A DNA stretch of 33,986 nt from Bacillota bacterium. GTDB taxonomy: Bacteria; Bacillota; Clostridia; Peptostreptococcales; Anaerovoracaceae. Positions 15,548 through 23,852 of the stretch are shown here, one piece after another. Every line of letters starts with the position of its first letter. Position 1 is the first letter of the stretch. Made by a program: the position numbers and the translations under genes. A model generated the notes under the pieces. The model was not told the origin of the DNA. It worked only from the letters and a program-made list of their open reading frames with translations, and did not search any database. The stretch covers positions 1-33,986 of the forward strand of contig JAGATO010000324.1 of the NCBI GenBank assembly GCA_017621195.1, written 5' to 3'.

Positions 15548-16936
15548 ATGAAAAAAGCAGTGGCTCTGTTGTTGACCGTCGTTCTGATGTTCGGATTGAC
15601 TCTGCCTGCCTTTGCAGCGGAGATTTCTTATCCGACAATAGAATGCGTTGTTCAGGAGATTCAAAAATACGGGAATATTGTTCTGGATGTAAAACCGGAG
15701 AAGTTGATGAAGGCCGGCTACGACTACGGCGATATGCTTGCTGTGACCGTTGACGGAACGACGTATCAGATCCCTCTTTGCACCAATTATTCCGATGTGG
15801 ACATCGGTTCTTATGTGGCCTGCAATGGCGACGGTCTTCTGACACTTGCCATCAATATGGGCGATTTTGCCACTGCCAGCGGCATTGCCGAAAGGGTCAT
15901 CGCTGAAGACAAATCGGTGACCTGGGTGTTTTCCGGCGGCAAGAATTTGGAGAACCTAACGGTTTCTCTTTCCATGGCCGAGAAGGGCGGCTACCACGAC
16001 CAGTATCTCATCCACCAGCTGGTGAGAACCAACGATCGGGCGGACTACGATTCCGACAGGATATTTGCGAACTTCCGCAATATCGCTTCCGGCGATCTGG
16101 GTGATCGTGCTCTGTTCCGCAGCAGCAGCCCTGTCAATAATGAATTGGGCCGTGCCGCTTATGCCGATGATTTTGTTGAGGCCAACGGTATCCGGACGGT
16201 GGTGAATCTGGCCGATACCGATGCGGATATCGCCGGTTACATTGCTCAGGAGGACTTTGATTCTCCCTATTATGCGTCTCTGTATCGGGCCGGCAAGGTG
16301 AAGGCTCTGAATCTGAGCGTAAACTTTACGGCCGAGGATTTCCAGGTCGGTCTGGCGGAAGGGCTGCGCTTCTTAGCCGTCAATGAGGGACCGTATCTGA
16401 TTCACTGCACTGAAGGAAAGGATCGGGCCGGCTTCGTTTCTGCATTGCTGGCTTCCTATATGGGTGCGTCCTATGATCAGGTGGTGGAGGACTATATGCA
16501 GACCTACATCAACTACTATCATTTGGAGAAGGATACCGAACAGTACGATGCGGTAAAAAGAAGCAACATCGATGCCATACTGCAGAGGATTACAGGCGCT
16601 TCCGACGGCGTGGATCTGTCTCAGGTGGATCTGGCTGATGGCGCTCGACGCTATGTGAAGAGCCTCGGCCTGTCCGACGATGAGTGCGAGGCGCTGCGGA
16701 TCCATCTGGCGAAGGACGATCCGGCTCACGTCGATGCAGAGGCGGATGAGCCTGGGACCGATACGCCTGCGACCTATACGGTGGCAGCCGGTGACTGCCT
16801 GTGGAAGATTGCCCGAAAGATGTACGGAACAGGGACTCGTTGGAAAGATATTTATGAGGCAAACCGCCAAATCATCCGCTCTCCCCAGCGAATCTATGTC
16901 GGCCAGGTGCTGACGATTCCGGCCGTCGGGTTCTGA
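15548..16936 (+). CDS. Secreted SAM-HAT-C-like / tyrosine phosphatase / LysM protein
   Basis: 462 residues. A Sec signal peptide (1-23, cut after PAFA) is followed by three regions. Residues 41-115 (YGNIVLDV, then NYSDVDIGSY and LAINMGDFATASGI) resemble the C-terminal beta domain of SAM hydroxide adenosyltransferases, without their catalytic N-domain. Residues about 170-325 are a Tyr/dual-specificity phosphatase of the bacterial Y_phosphatase3 type with the P-loop HCTEGKDRAG (H286, C287, R293). A Pro/Asp/Glu linker leads to a C-terminal LysM repeat (409-459, TYTVAAGDCLWKIARKMYG). Start is ATG 15548 with AGGAGG 10 nt upstream, not 15518. It is monocistronic. Likely exported and bound to peptidoglycan; substrate unknown. 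Confidence 0.82.
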   Translation: MKKAVALLLTVVLMFGLTLPAFAAEISYPTIECVVQEIQKYGNIVLDVKPEKLMKAGYDYGDMLAVTVDGTTYQIPLCTNYSDVDIGSYVACNGDGLLTLAINMGDFATASGIAERVIAEDKSVTWVFSGGKNLENLTVSLSMAEKGGYHDQYLIHQLVRTNDRADYDSDRIFANFRNIASGDLGDRALFRSSSPVNNELGRAAYADDFVEANGIRTVVNLADTDADIAGYIAQEDFDSPYYASLYRAGKVKALNLSVNFTAEDFQVGLAEGLRFLAVNEGPYLIHCTEGKDRAGFVSALLASYMGASYDQVVEDYMQTYINYYHLEKDTEQYDAVKRSNIDAILQRITGASDGVDLSQVDLADGARRYVKSLGLSDDECEALRIHLAKDDPAHVDAEADEPGTDTPATYTVAAGDCLWKIARKMYGTGTRWKDIYEANRQIIRSPQRIYVGQVLTIPAVGF

Positions 16937-17050
16937 TACACCTGAAAATGCAGAGGCTACCTGACGGCAGAAATCAAATTTGAGAAACGATATTGAAACC
17001 ATCGTCATCGAATTGAGTCGTCGAATCGAAGAGAGATATTTTGAAAAATA

Positions 17051-17085
17051 AAAACCCTGAAATTATTTTAATTTCAGGGTTTTTT
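17051..17085. terminator. Bidirectional intrinsic terminator
   Basis: AACCCTGAAAT / ATTTCAGGGTT arms (17053-17063 with 17071-17081), extended by A/T pairs, carry a T run on both strands. It serves the phosphatase-LysM gene on the plus strand and the tRNA on the minus strand. Confidence 0.9.
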
Positions 17086-17087
17086 GA

Positions 17088-17164
17088 TGGTACACCCGAC
17101 AGGGTTCGAACCTGCGGCCTTCAGAGTCGGAGTCTGACGCGCTATCCAGCTGCGCTACGGGTGC
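17088..17164 (-). tRNA. tRNA-Arg (anticodon CCG)
   Basis: A 77-nt cloverleaf read on the minus strand. Acceptor GCACCCG pairs with CGGGTGT, D-stem GCGC/GCGC, anticodon stem TCAGA/TCTGA with loop CTCCGAC, and T-arm GCAGG-TTCGAAC-CCTGT. Discriminator A and the CCA end are encoded. The CCG anticodon reads CGG arginine codons, which are frequent in the ordinary genes of this window. Own promoter and terminator flank it. Confidence 0.96.
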
Positions 17165-17198
17165 ATGATATGTGATGCGTACTCCGCATAACATATAT

Positions 17199-17227
17199 AT
17201 GATATACTGAAACGAAGATTTTCGCAA
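17199..17227 (-). promoter_or_regulatory. Promoter of tRNA-Arg
   Basis: Minus strand TTGCGA (17227-17222), 17 nt, TATCAT (17204-17199), 35 nt before the mature tRNA 5' end. It overlaps an extended -10 (TGA-TATACT, hexamer 17203-17208) on the plus strand. Confidence 0.65.
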
Positions 17228-17400
17228 GTGTTTTTTTATCACATTTCAAATTCAGCGGAAGCGCGGCGTCGCCCGCCGCGCCACCATACAAAACACAGCG
17301 GAGCGGGGAGCCAACGGCCTCGAAAAACCGGGGTGTGGCTCCCCGTTTCGATCCGCAAATGCGGCGCGGCCGCGATTGCCGCAGTAATTCAAAAAAGAGT
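17203..17400 (+). other. GC-rich structured noncoding stretch, possible small RNA
   Basis: No protein gene is supported here. Behind the plus-strand extended -10 (17203-17208) are three foldable parts: an 8-bp stem GCGCGGCG / CGCCGCGC with loop TCGCC (17261-17281), a 10-bp perfect stem CGGGGAGCCA / TGGCTCCCCG enclosing 22 nt (17304-17345), and the palindrome CGCGGCCGCG flanked by GCGGC/GCCGC (17361-17382). Only three T follow the second stem. It could be a small RNA, a structured repeat or a leader for the regulator. I recognise no known riboswitch. Confidence 0.3.
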
Positions 17401-17410
17401 CAATTAAATA

Positions 17411-17438
17411 TTGACAAATTGTTGAAATATGTTATTCT
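17411..17438 (+). promoter_or_regulatory. Promoter of the DauR-like regulator gene
   Basis: A perfect TTGACA (17411-17416), 16 nt, then TATTCT (17433-17438). It is surrounded by AT-rich partial palindromes such as CAAATTG. The leader to ATG 17491 is about 45 nt. Confidence 0.6.
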
Positions 17439-17490
17439 CATACTATACCGATATTGTGTTGTAGTGTGGAATGGAGAAAAGAAGAAAAGT

Positions 17491-18123
17491 ATGAAAAAGG
17501 AAGAGGCGTACGAGTTTTTGTGCCGCATCGCGGAGGGGATCGCCATGATGTTCGGGACCAACTGCGAGACCATCATTCACGAAATGCACGGTCAGCGGAT
17601 CATCAACCTTGCCGTATACAATGGTCATGTGACCGGACGGAAGGCCGGTTCCACCACCAGTATCTTCGGAAAGGACACGGCTCTGGAAGATGAAACACGG
17701 CAGAATCTGGATCTGGACTACCAGAACCAGATGGTGGTCACCCCGGGAGGACGTCAGATCAAATCCTCCACCTACCACATGCGCGGTGAAGATTATCACT
17801 ATGCGATAGGGATCAATTTCGACATCACCGTACTGGATCAGATGCGTGGGATTTTGGACTACATGACCAATATCGAAGGAGATCTGCTGTCCAGCATCAC
17901 GGAAAAAGATCAGACTAACATGGAAGCCATTTTCGATGCCTGCATGGAAATCGTCAACCGGCCGCCGGAGCGGATGAAAAAAGCCGAGCGGATGATGCTG
18001 GTGAAGCTCTTAAAGGAAAAGGGAGTATTCAACCTACAGCGCAGCGTGCCTTACGTGGCCGAGCGCATGGGCGTCAGTAAATACACCATCTATAACTATC
18101 TGAACGAACTGGAACAGGCGTAA
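17491..18123 (+). CDS. YheO/DauR-type PAS-HTH transcription regulator
   Basis: 210 residues. A YheO-like PAS domain (about 5-120; NCETIIHEM, YHYAIGINFDIT) is joined to a C-terminal HTH_22 helix-turn-helix (about 160-208; VPYVAERMGVSKYTIYNYL). The best-known relative is DauR, which senses D-arginine in Pseudomonas and controls dauBA; DauB there belongs to the same family as the next gene here. This supports local control of the cluster by an amino-acid-like ligand. Start ATG 17491 was chosen on domain length; its ribosome site is weak (GGAG 14 nt away, GAAGAAAAG nearer). An upstream in-frame extension is possible. Confidence 0.85.
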   Translation: MKKEEAYEFLCRIAEGIAMMFGTNCETIIHEMHGQRIINLAVYNGHVTGRKAGSTTSIFGKDTALEDETRQNLDLDYQNQMVVTPGGRQIKSSTYHMRGEDYHYAIGINFDITVLDQMRGILDYMTNIEGDLLSSITEKDQTNMEAIFDACMEIVNRPPERMKKAERMMLVKLLKEKGVFNLQRSVPYVAERMGVSKYTIYNYLNELEQA

Positions 18124-18137
18124 GCAGAACGGATCAA

Positions 18138-18186
18138 TGCAGCGACCGGATCAAAGAGCGGGCGAAACGTTGCAGCGACCGGATCA
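18138..18186 (+). repeat. 16-bp direct repeat before the OCD-family gene
   Basis: TGCAGCGACCGGATCA occurs exactly at 18138-18153 and 18171-18186, a 33-bp period (about three helix turns). It fills the only long gap (118 nt) inside the cluster, between the regulator stop and the dehydrogenase start, where a regulator-binding site would be expected. Two copies only. Confidence 0.75.
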
Positions 18187-18241
18187 GAAGCCGATCATAC
18201 CGTTCGTCGGAGGGAAAGAGTACGTAGAAGGAGTACATAGT

Positions 18242-19183
18242 ATGAGAATCGTAGAAGCAAAGGAAGCCAGAGAGCGGCTGACTATGCCGGTGTGCATCGA
18301 GCTGATGCGCCGGGCATTTCGGGACCTGGAAAGCGGAAAAGCCAGCCAGCCCCTGAGAAGCATCGTCAAATTGCCCGGCGGCGATCCCTTTGGATTTATG
18401 CCGGCTTATCTGGGCGAGGACAGCTACTTCGGAGCCAAAGTCCTCAGCGCCTTCCACAGGAACATCGGAACGGAATATCCATCTCACAACGGCTACGTCA
18501 TGATGTTTGAATCCCAGCACGGAACCTTCGTGGGCATGGCTGACGCCACCGTCATCACCGAAATCCGCACCGGCGCTGTCTCCGGCGTTGCCACTGACCT
18601 GTTGGCCAGAAAAGATGCTCACAAGCTGGCAATCATCGGCGCAGGCGCGCAGGGACGGAGCCATCTGGCAGCCATGACCTGCGTCAGAGAGATCACAGAA
18701 GCGGCCGTTTACGACATCCGTAAGGAGGCGGCGGAGAAATATGCCGAAGAGATGAGCGCAAAGTACGGGATTCCCGTCCGCGTTGCAAAGGACGCGGAGG
18801 ATTGCGTGAAGGGAGCGGACATCATCTGCACCGTCACTCCCAGTAAAGAACCGTATCTGAAGAAGGAGTGGATCGCTCCCGGCGCTCACATCAACGCCGT
18901 CGGCACCTTCAGTCCCGTGACCCGGGAAGTGACCAGCGAACTGGTGGCTGCATCCCGACTGTATTCCGATCAGACGGAAGCCATGAAGAAGGAATGCGGC
19001 GAATACCTAATTCCCGTCAGCGAAGGCCGCATCGACGAAAGCCACATCGTAGGCTCCGTCGGCGAAGTGCTGCTGGGACGAGCTCCAGCCAGAGGAAACG
19101 ACGAAGAGATCACCCTCTTCGATGCTCTCGGACTGGCCATCGAAGATGTCATGTGTGCAGCGTACCTGTGCACTGATATATAA
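18242..19183 (+). CDS. Ornithine cyclodeaminase/mu-crystallin family dehydrogenase
   Basis: 313 residues with a Rossmann NAD(P) site, LAIIGAGAQGRSH (129-141). K67 (GAKV) and R109 (TEIRTGA) match family substrate-carboxylate residues. Where true ornithine cyclodeaminase has a catalytic Asp in a GGDCPGKTEL-type motif, this protein reads GTFSPVTREV, so cyclodeaminase activity is doubtful. Family members without the Asp are L-alanine, arginine or other imino-acid dehydrogenases and reductases. ATG 18242 has AAGGAG 8 nt upstream. It sits directly behind a DauR-like regulator, as DauB-type dehydrogenases do, and 34 nt before the binding protein. Likely role: NAD(P)-linked oxidation or imine reduction of the imported amino acid. 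Confidence 0.85.
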   Translation: MRIVEAKEARERLTMPVCIELMRRAFRDLESGKASQPLRSIVKLPGGDPFGFMPAYLGEDSYFGAKVLSAFHRNIGTEYPSHNGYVMMFESQHGTFVGMADATVITEIRTGAVSGVATDLLARKDAHKLAIIGAGAQGRSHLAAMTCVREITEAAVYDIRKEAAEKYAEEMSAKYGIPVRVAKDAEDCVKGADIICTVTPSKEPYLKKEWIAPGAHINAVGTFSPVTREVTSELVAASRLYSDQTEAMKKECGEYLIPVSEGRIDESHIVGSVGEVLLGRAPARGNDEEITLFDALGLAIEDVMCAAYLCTDI

Positions 19184-19217
19184 AATGTAGTAAAAGTAGG
19201 AAAGAAGGAACACAAAA

Positions 19218-20861
19218 ATGAAGAAAGCACTTGCACTGCTGCTGGCACTGGTCATGATGATCGGTCTGCTGGCAGGTTGCGGTACCACCACCGGCGGTGG
19301 TGAAGAACCCACAGCGACATCCGATACTTTCACCATGGCGTACAACGGCGTCGTTACCCTGAACTCCGTCATGACTCAGGCGTCCAACGACCACAATGTA
19401 CTGTACTTACTGCAGACCCAGCTGGTTCGTTATTACGACGGTCAGGTGGAATGCGACGCAGCAGAGTCCTATGAAATGAGCGATGACGCTTTGACCTGGA
19501 CCTTCCACCTGAGAGACGGTCTCGTATGGTCCAACGGCGAAGCTCTGACGGCAGACGACTTCGTTTACGGCACCAGATGCCTGCTGGATCCGGAACTGGG
19601 TTCTCCGCAGGCCAGCTCCTGGTTCATGATCAAGAACGCAGAGAAGTTCGCCAATGGCGAAGTAGGTTGGGAAGAAGTAGGAGTGAAGGCTCTGGATGAA
19701 AAGACTGTGGAATTCACTCTGGAAAATCCGCTGAACAGCTTCGACCAGACCGTCGCCTGCAAGCACATCTACCCGCTGAATCAGGCCTTCGTTGAAACCG
19801 TAGGCGTAAATAACCTGGGTTCCTCCGTGGACACCATTCTGTACTCCGGCGGTTACACCATGACCGAATGGGTCCTGGAAAGCTCCATCACCCTGGAAAA
19901 GAACCCCGCTTACTGGAATGCTGAAAACCAGTTCCCGGTACAGACCATCAAACTGCTGGAAGTGGAAGATCCCAACACCGAAGTAGCGATGTTTGAAAAC
20001 GGCGAAGTGGATGCCATCGAAGAAATGGCTGCTCAGTACTATGACTATCTGAGCGATTACCTGTATGAAGTCAATGGCGGCGGCTTCATGTTCCTGTGGA
20101 TGAACACCACCGGCGGCACCAGCGACGAATCCGCGAAGGTGATGGCGAACCTGAACTTCCGCAAGGCTCTGAGCTACGCTCTGGACCGCGAAGGCATCTG
20201 CCAGGCTGTGAACAGCGCCAACGCTGCTGCGACCCAGCCCATCGACCCCAACTTCCCGGGCCTGAACGGCGGAAGCTTCGTAGAGGAATATCCGGTAGAA
20301 AGCACTCCGACCTCCGGCGATGTGGCTAAGGCGCAGGAATACCTGGCCAAGGCTCTGGAAGAGCTGGGCTACACCGATGCAAGCCAGCTGCCTGCCATGA
20401 ATATCGTAACCTGGGATACGGCAGAACAGAAGACTCTGGGCGAAGCCATCACCGACCAGTGGAAGCAGAACCTGGGCGTCAACGTTCAGCTGGAACAGTA
20501 CGTCATCGGTACGGCCATCGGCAAGTTCTATGAAAAGTCCTATGACATCTTCCTGATCACTTGGGAAACCGACGTAAAGCCCACCGACCTGTTACAGGCC
20601 ATGACCACCACCGGTGAAGCCAACCCCGGTATCTGGTCCGATCCGGAATACGATTCCCTGGTAGCTCAGGCCATCGCTGAACTGGATAAGGAAAAGCAGG
20701 CCGAACTGACCCAGAAGGCAGTTCAGGTATTCGTGGATGATACCGCCATCGTGCCTCTCTTCCTGGAAGGCTCTGTACACGCCAAGAAGGAATACGTTGA
20801 CGGATTCGTCATCGGAGCCTCCGACGGCTTCCAGTTCCAGAACCTGGTTGTCAACAAATAA
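19218..20861 (+). CDS. ABC peptide-binding lipoprotein (SBP family 5)
   Basis: 547 residues, DppA/OppA type. The signal peptide with lipobox LLAGC puts the lipidated cysteine at residue 21; the mature chain begins with a Gly/Thr-rich linker. The body shows the family blocks WTFHLRDGLVWSNGEALTAD, the RKALSYALDRE region and the C-terminal ELTQKAVQVFVDDTAIVPLF. It captures peptides or related compounds outside the membrane and delivers them to the permeases encoded next. Codon use is strongly biased toward GAA, GTA and GGT, as in kce, which fits high expression. A hairpin after the gene probably keeps its mRNA above permease levels. Ligand unknown. Confidence 0.93.
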   Translation: MKKALALLLALVMMIGLLAGCGTTTGGGEEPTATSDTFTMAYNGVVTLNSVMTQASNDHNVLYLLQTQLVRYYDGQVECDAAESYEMSDDALTWTFHLRDGLVWSNGEALTADDFVYGTRCLLDPELGSPQASSWFMIKNAEKFANGEVGWEEVGVKALDEKTVEFTLENPLNSFDQTVACKHIYPLNQAFVETVGVNNLGSSVDTILYSGGYTMTEWVLESSITLEKNPAYWNAENQFPVQTIKLLEVEDPNTEVAMFENGEVDAIEEMAAQYYDYLSDYLYEVNGGGFMFLWMNTTGGTSDESAKVMANLNFRKALSYALDREGICQAVNSANAAATQPIDPNFPGLNGGSFVEEYPVESTPTSGDVAKAQEYLAKALEELGYTDASQLPAMNIVTWDTAEQKTLGEAITDQWKQNLGVNVQLEQYVIGTAIGKFYEKSYDIFLITWETDVKPTDLLQAMTTTGEANPGIWSDPEYDSLVAQAIAELDKEKQAELTQKAVQVFVDDTAIVPLFLEGSVHAKKEYVDGFVIGASDGFQFQNLVVNK

Positions 20862-20879
20862 CCCGAAACAGAACGCGTA

Positions 20880-20909
20880 AAAGGGAGCGGATTCGTTACC
20901 GCTCCCTTT
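20880..20909 (+). terminator. Intercistronic hairpin after the binding-protein gene
   Basis: A perfect 11-bp stem AAAGGGAGCGG / CCGCTCCCTTT with an 8-nt loop follows the stop by 18 nt. There is no long T run (TTTGTC), so it is more likely a partial terminator or 3'-end stabiliser that sets binding protein above permease, as in many importer operons. Confidence 0.7.
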
Positions 20910-20948
20910 GTCACTATCATTCAACCAGACCTCACAAGGAGGTACCCA

Positions 20949-21869
20949 TTGAAAAAATACATCTTAAAACGACTGTTCATATCGATCATCACCATCTGGC
21001 TGATCGCAACCTGCTGTTTCTTCCTGCTGCGGACTTTGCCGGGAAATCCCTTCGCTACGCAGCAGCTGCTCAGCGTGGAAATGCAGCAGAGAATGATGTC
21101 CTACTACGGTCTGGACCGTCCGCTGATCGAGCAGTACTTTACCTTTATGAAAAATCTTCTTCACGGTGACTTCGGATCTTCTCTGAAATACACCGGCCAG
21201 TCGGTCAACGGCATCATCGCCAGCACCTTCCCCGTGTCGGCGCAGCTGGGACTGCAGTCCTACCTGATCAGCTTCCCCATCGGAATCCTGTTCGGCATCA
21301 TCGCTGCCCGCCATCGCGGTCGTCCCATCGACTATTCTCTGGTCGCCTTTTCCGTCCTGGGCGTTTCCGTCCCGGTGTTTGTACTGGCGTCCCTGTTACA
21401 ATATACTTTCGCCATCAAGCTGGGCCTGTTCCCTGTGGCTCTGTGGTCCAGCATGAAGCACACCATCCTTCCCACCCTCACCCTGGCCATCGGTTCCATC
21501 GCCAGCAAGACCCGCCTCATGCGGACCTTGATGTTAGAGGTCATCACCGAGGATTACGTAAAGACGGCCAAGGCCAAGGGCCTGCCCACATGGAAGATCG
21601 TGTGGAATCACCAGATCAGAAACGCCATCATTCCCATGATCCCGTCGTTGGGAATGGAGATCGTCTCCATCCTGATGGGTTCGTTTGTCGTGGAACAGAT
21701 CTTCTCCATCCCCGGCATCGGCGCGTATTTCGTCAACTCCGTCCGAAGCCTGGACTACACCATGACTCTGGGACTTACGGTATTTTTGGGAGTCTTCGTG
21801 GTTTCGGCCAATTTCATCATCGACCTGATCTACGGACTGGTGGATCCCCGGATCCGCGTAACGAAGTGA
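20949..21869 (+). CDS. ABC peptide permease, DppB/OppB type
   Basis: 306 residues with six membrane helices. The N-terminus MKKYILKRLFISIITIW is typical of DppB. The cytoplasmic EAA loop reads DYVKTAKAKGLPTWKI near residue 200. The start is TTG 20949 with a near-perfect AAGGAGGT 5 nt upstream; no ATG gives the expected N-terminus. It forms the membrane pore with the next gene's product. It is followed after 10 nt by the DppC-type gene. Confidence 0.93.
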   Translation: MKKYILKRLFISIITIWLIATCCFFLLRTLPGNPFATQQLLSVEMQQRMMSYYGLDRPLIEQYFTFMKNLLHGDFGSSLKYTGQSVNGIIASTFPVSAQLGLQSYLISFPIGILFGIIAARHRGRPIDYSLVAFSVLGVSVPVFVLASLLQYTFAIKLGLFPVALWSSMKHTILPTLTLAIGSIASKTRLMRTLMLEVITEDYVKTAKAKGLPTWKIVWNHQIRNAIIPMIPSLGMEIVSILMGSFVVEQIFSIPGIGAYFVNSVRSLDYTMTLGLTVFLGVFVVSANFIIDLIYGLVDPRIRVTK

Positions 21870-21879
21870 GGTGAACCAC

Positions 21880-22797
21880 ATGTCTGCAATTACATCCAAA
21901 GATTTTACACCCCTGGCAAACGACCGGGACATGACAGACGTGATCGTTCGTCCGTCAGTCAGCTACTGGAAGGACGTGTTTCGCCGCATCCGCACCGATA
22001 AGGTGGCGGTAATCAGCTTCGTTGTCATCGCGGTCATCGCGCTGTTTGCCATCTTCGCACCTGTGGTGTGCGCTTACGATTACGATACCACCAACATGAC
22101 ACAGACCAACCTGTCGCCCGGCGGCGACCACTGGTTCGGCACCGATTCTCTGGGCCGAGACCTGTGGGCTCGCGTCTGGGTGGGAGCACGGATCTCCCTG
22201 ATGATCGGCCTTTGCGGTGCCATCGTTCCCCAGCTGGTAGGAATCCTGCTGGGCGGCGTCGCCGGTTACTTCGGCGGCTGGATCGACATGCTGATCATGC
22301 GAATCATCGACGTGGGTGCCTGCATTCCGTCCCTGATCTACGTGACGCTGATCATGCTGTACTTCGGTTCCGGCCCGGCGGCCATCGTTCTGGCCATCGC
22401 CATGTCCTTCTGGATGGACTCGGCCCGGGTGGTGCGTGGACGCATGCTGCAGTTCAAAAACCGGGAATTCGTTCTGGCGGCCAGAACGCAGGGAGCTTCG
22501 TCCTTCCGCATCATCTTCCGCCACATTTTGCCCAACATCCTGGGACAGCAGGTGGTCAGCATTTCCTCGGCCATTCCCTCCGCCATCTTCCTGGAAGCCT
22601 ATCTGAGCTTCATCGGACTGGGAGTGGCCTCTCCCATGACCTCCTGGGGTCAGCTGTGCCAGCTGGGAGCGTCCTATTACCGGCTGTATCCCTATCAGCT
22701 GTTCATTCCGGGAGCCTTCATCAGCGTCACCATCCTGGCGTTTTACATCTTCGGAAACTGCCTGAGAGACGCCCTTGATCCCCATCTGAGAGACTGA
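21880..22797 (+). CDS. ABC peptide permease, DppC/OppC type
   Basis: 305 residues. An N-terminal cytoplasmic extension precedes the first helix (DVFRRIRTDKVAVISFVVI), then the FGTDSLGRDLWARVWVGAR block common to DppC/OppC, and the EAA loop region FVLAARTQGASSFRIIFRH. ATG 21880 uses GAGGTG over the preceding stop; the in-frame GTG 21871 lies in that site and is less likely. Partner of the DppB-type subunit. 14 nt separate it from the first ATPase gene. Confidence 0.93.
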   Translation: MSAITSKDFTPLANDRDMTDVIVRPSVSYWKDVFRRIRTDKVAVISFVVIAVIALFAIFAPVVCAYDYDTTNMTQTNLSPGGDHWFGTDSLGRDLWARVWVGARISLMIGLCGAIVPQLVGILLGGVAGYFGGWIDMLIMRIIDVGACIPSLIYVTLIMLYFGSGPAAIVLAIAMSFWMDSARVVRGRMLQFKNREFVLAARTQGASSFRIIFRHILPNILGQQVVSISSAIPSAIFLEAYLSFIGLGVASPMTSWGQLCQLGASYYRLYPYQLFIPGAFISVTILAFYIFGNCLRDALDPHLRD

Positions 22798-22811
22798 CAG
22801 GAGGAAACATC

Positions 22812-23852
22812 ATGAAAGAACATTTACTGGAAGTCCGCGATCTGCGGGTTTCCTTCGATACGTATGCCGGTGAGGTACAGGCGGTCCGCGGCGTCAACTT
22901 CTATCTGGACAGCGGCGAGACACTGGCCATCGTCGGCGAATCCGGCTGCGGAAAATCCGTCAGTGTCCAGACCATGATGCGCCTTCTGCCCATGCCTCCG
23001 GCTCGGCTGAAGAGCGGCGAGATCATCTACGAGGGAAAGGACATCGCTCCGCTGACCGATAAAGAGATGGAAAACTATCGGGGCAAGGAATTCGCCATGA
23101 TCTTTCAGGATTCCATGACCAGCTTAAACCCCACCATGAGAGTGGGAAACCAGATGTGCGAGGGCATCGTGCGCCACCGGAAGGTGTCGAAGGAAGAGGC
23201 CCGAAAGATCGCCGTGGACATGCTCGGTCAGGTGGGAATCCCCAATCCGGAAGCGGCCTTCCGCCGCTATCCCCACACCATGTCCGGCGGTCAGCGCCAG
23301 CGGGTGATGATCGCCATGGCCCTGTCCTGCAATCCGAAGATCCTCATCGCCGACGAGCCTACTACGGCTCTGGACGTGACCATGCAGGCCCAGATTCTGG
23401 ACATCATGAACCGACTGAAGGACATCCACCATACGGCCATCATCCTGATCACCCACGATCTGGGCGTGGTTGCCCAGATGGCGGACCGCATCGCGGTCAT
23501 GTACGCCGGAGAGATCATGGAGTCCGGCGATGCGCGGCAGGTGTTCTATCAGCCGTCCCATCCCTACACCTGGGGCCTGTTGGGCGCCATGCCCAACCTG
23601 ATTCAGGACGTGAAGAGTCAGCTGTACACCATCCCCGGAACGCCGCCGGATCTGTATGCGCCGCCGGTGGGCTGCCCCTTTGCGGCCCGCTGCGAGTATG
23701 CCATGGAGGCCTGCCTCAAGGAGGAACCGCCGGAATTCGCGGTGGAGGGCGGCCATACCAGCCGATGCTGGTTATTGGATCCCCGGGCGCCTCAGGTGAC
23801 GCCGCCGGAAGGCATTCCCGCGCTGAAGAAAGGAGGGAACGATCATGAGTGA
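22812..23852 (+). CDS. ABC peptide importer ATPase, DppD/OppD type
   Basis: 346 residues. Walker A GESGCGKS, signature MSGGQRQRV, Walker B LIADEPTTALD and the switch His (LITHDLGVV) are complete. The C-terminal oligopeptide-transporter extension carries CPFAARC and two more cysteines (EAC, SRC), a pattern linked to an Fe-S cluster in DppD-type ATPases. AGGAGG lies 7 nt before ATG. The stop overlaps the following ATPase start by 8 bp, so the two subunits are translationally coupled. It powers import as a heterodimer. Confidence 0.95.
   Translation: MKEHLLEVRDLRVSFDTYAGEVQAVRGVNFYLDSGETLAIVGESGCGKSVSVQTMMRLLPMPPARLKSGEIIYEGKDIAPLTDKEMENYRGKEFAMIFQDSMTSLNPTMRVGNQMCEGIVRHRKVSKEEARKIAVDMLGQVGIPNPEAAFRRYPHTMSGGQRQRVMIAMALSCNPKILIADEPTTALDVTMQAQILDIMNRLKDIHHTAIILITHDLGVVAQMADRIAVMYAGEIMESGDARQVFYQPSHPYTWGLLGAMPNLIQDVKSQLYTIPGTPPDLYAPPVGCPFAARCEYAMEACLKEEPPEFAVEGGHTSRCWLLDPRAPQVTPPEGIPALKKGGNDHE

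Noticed and set aside
17261..17345. Known riboswitch or 6S/SRP RNA
   Set aside because: I could not match the stems or loops to a conserved core of any class I know; only the structured nature is reported.
18138..18186. Repeat considered as a CRISPR remnant
   Set aside because: Only two copies, a 17-nt spacer, no leader and no cas genes.
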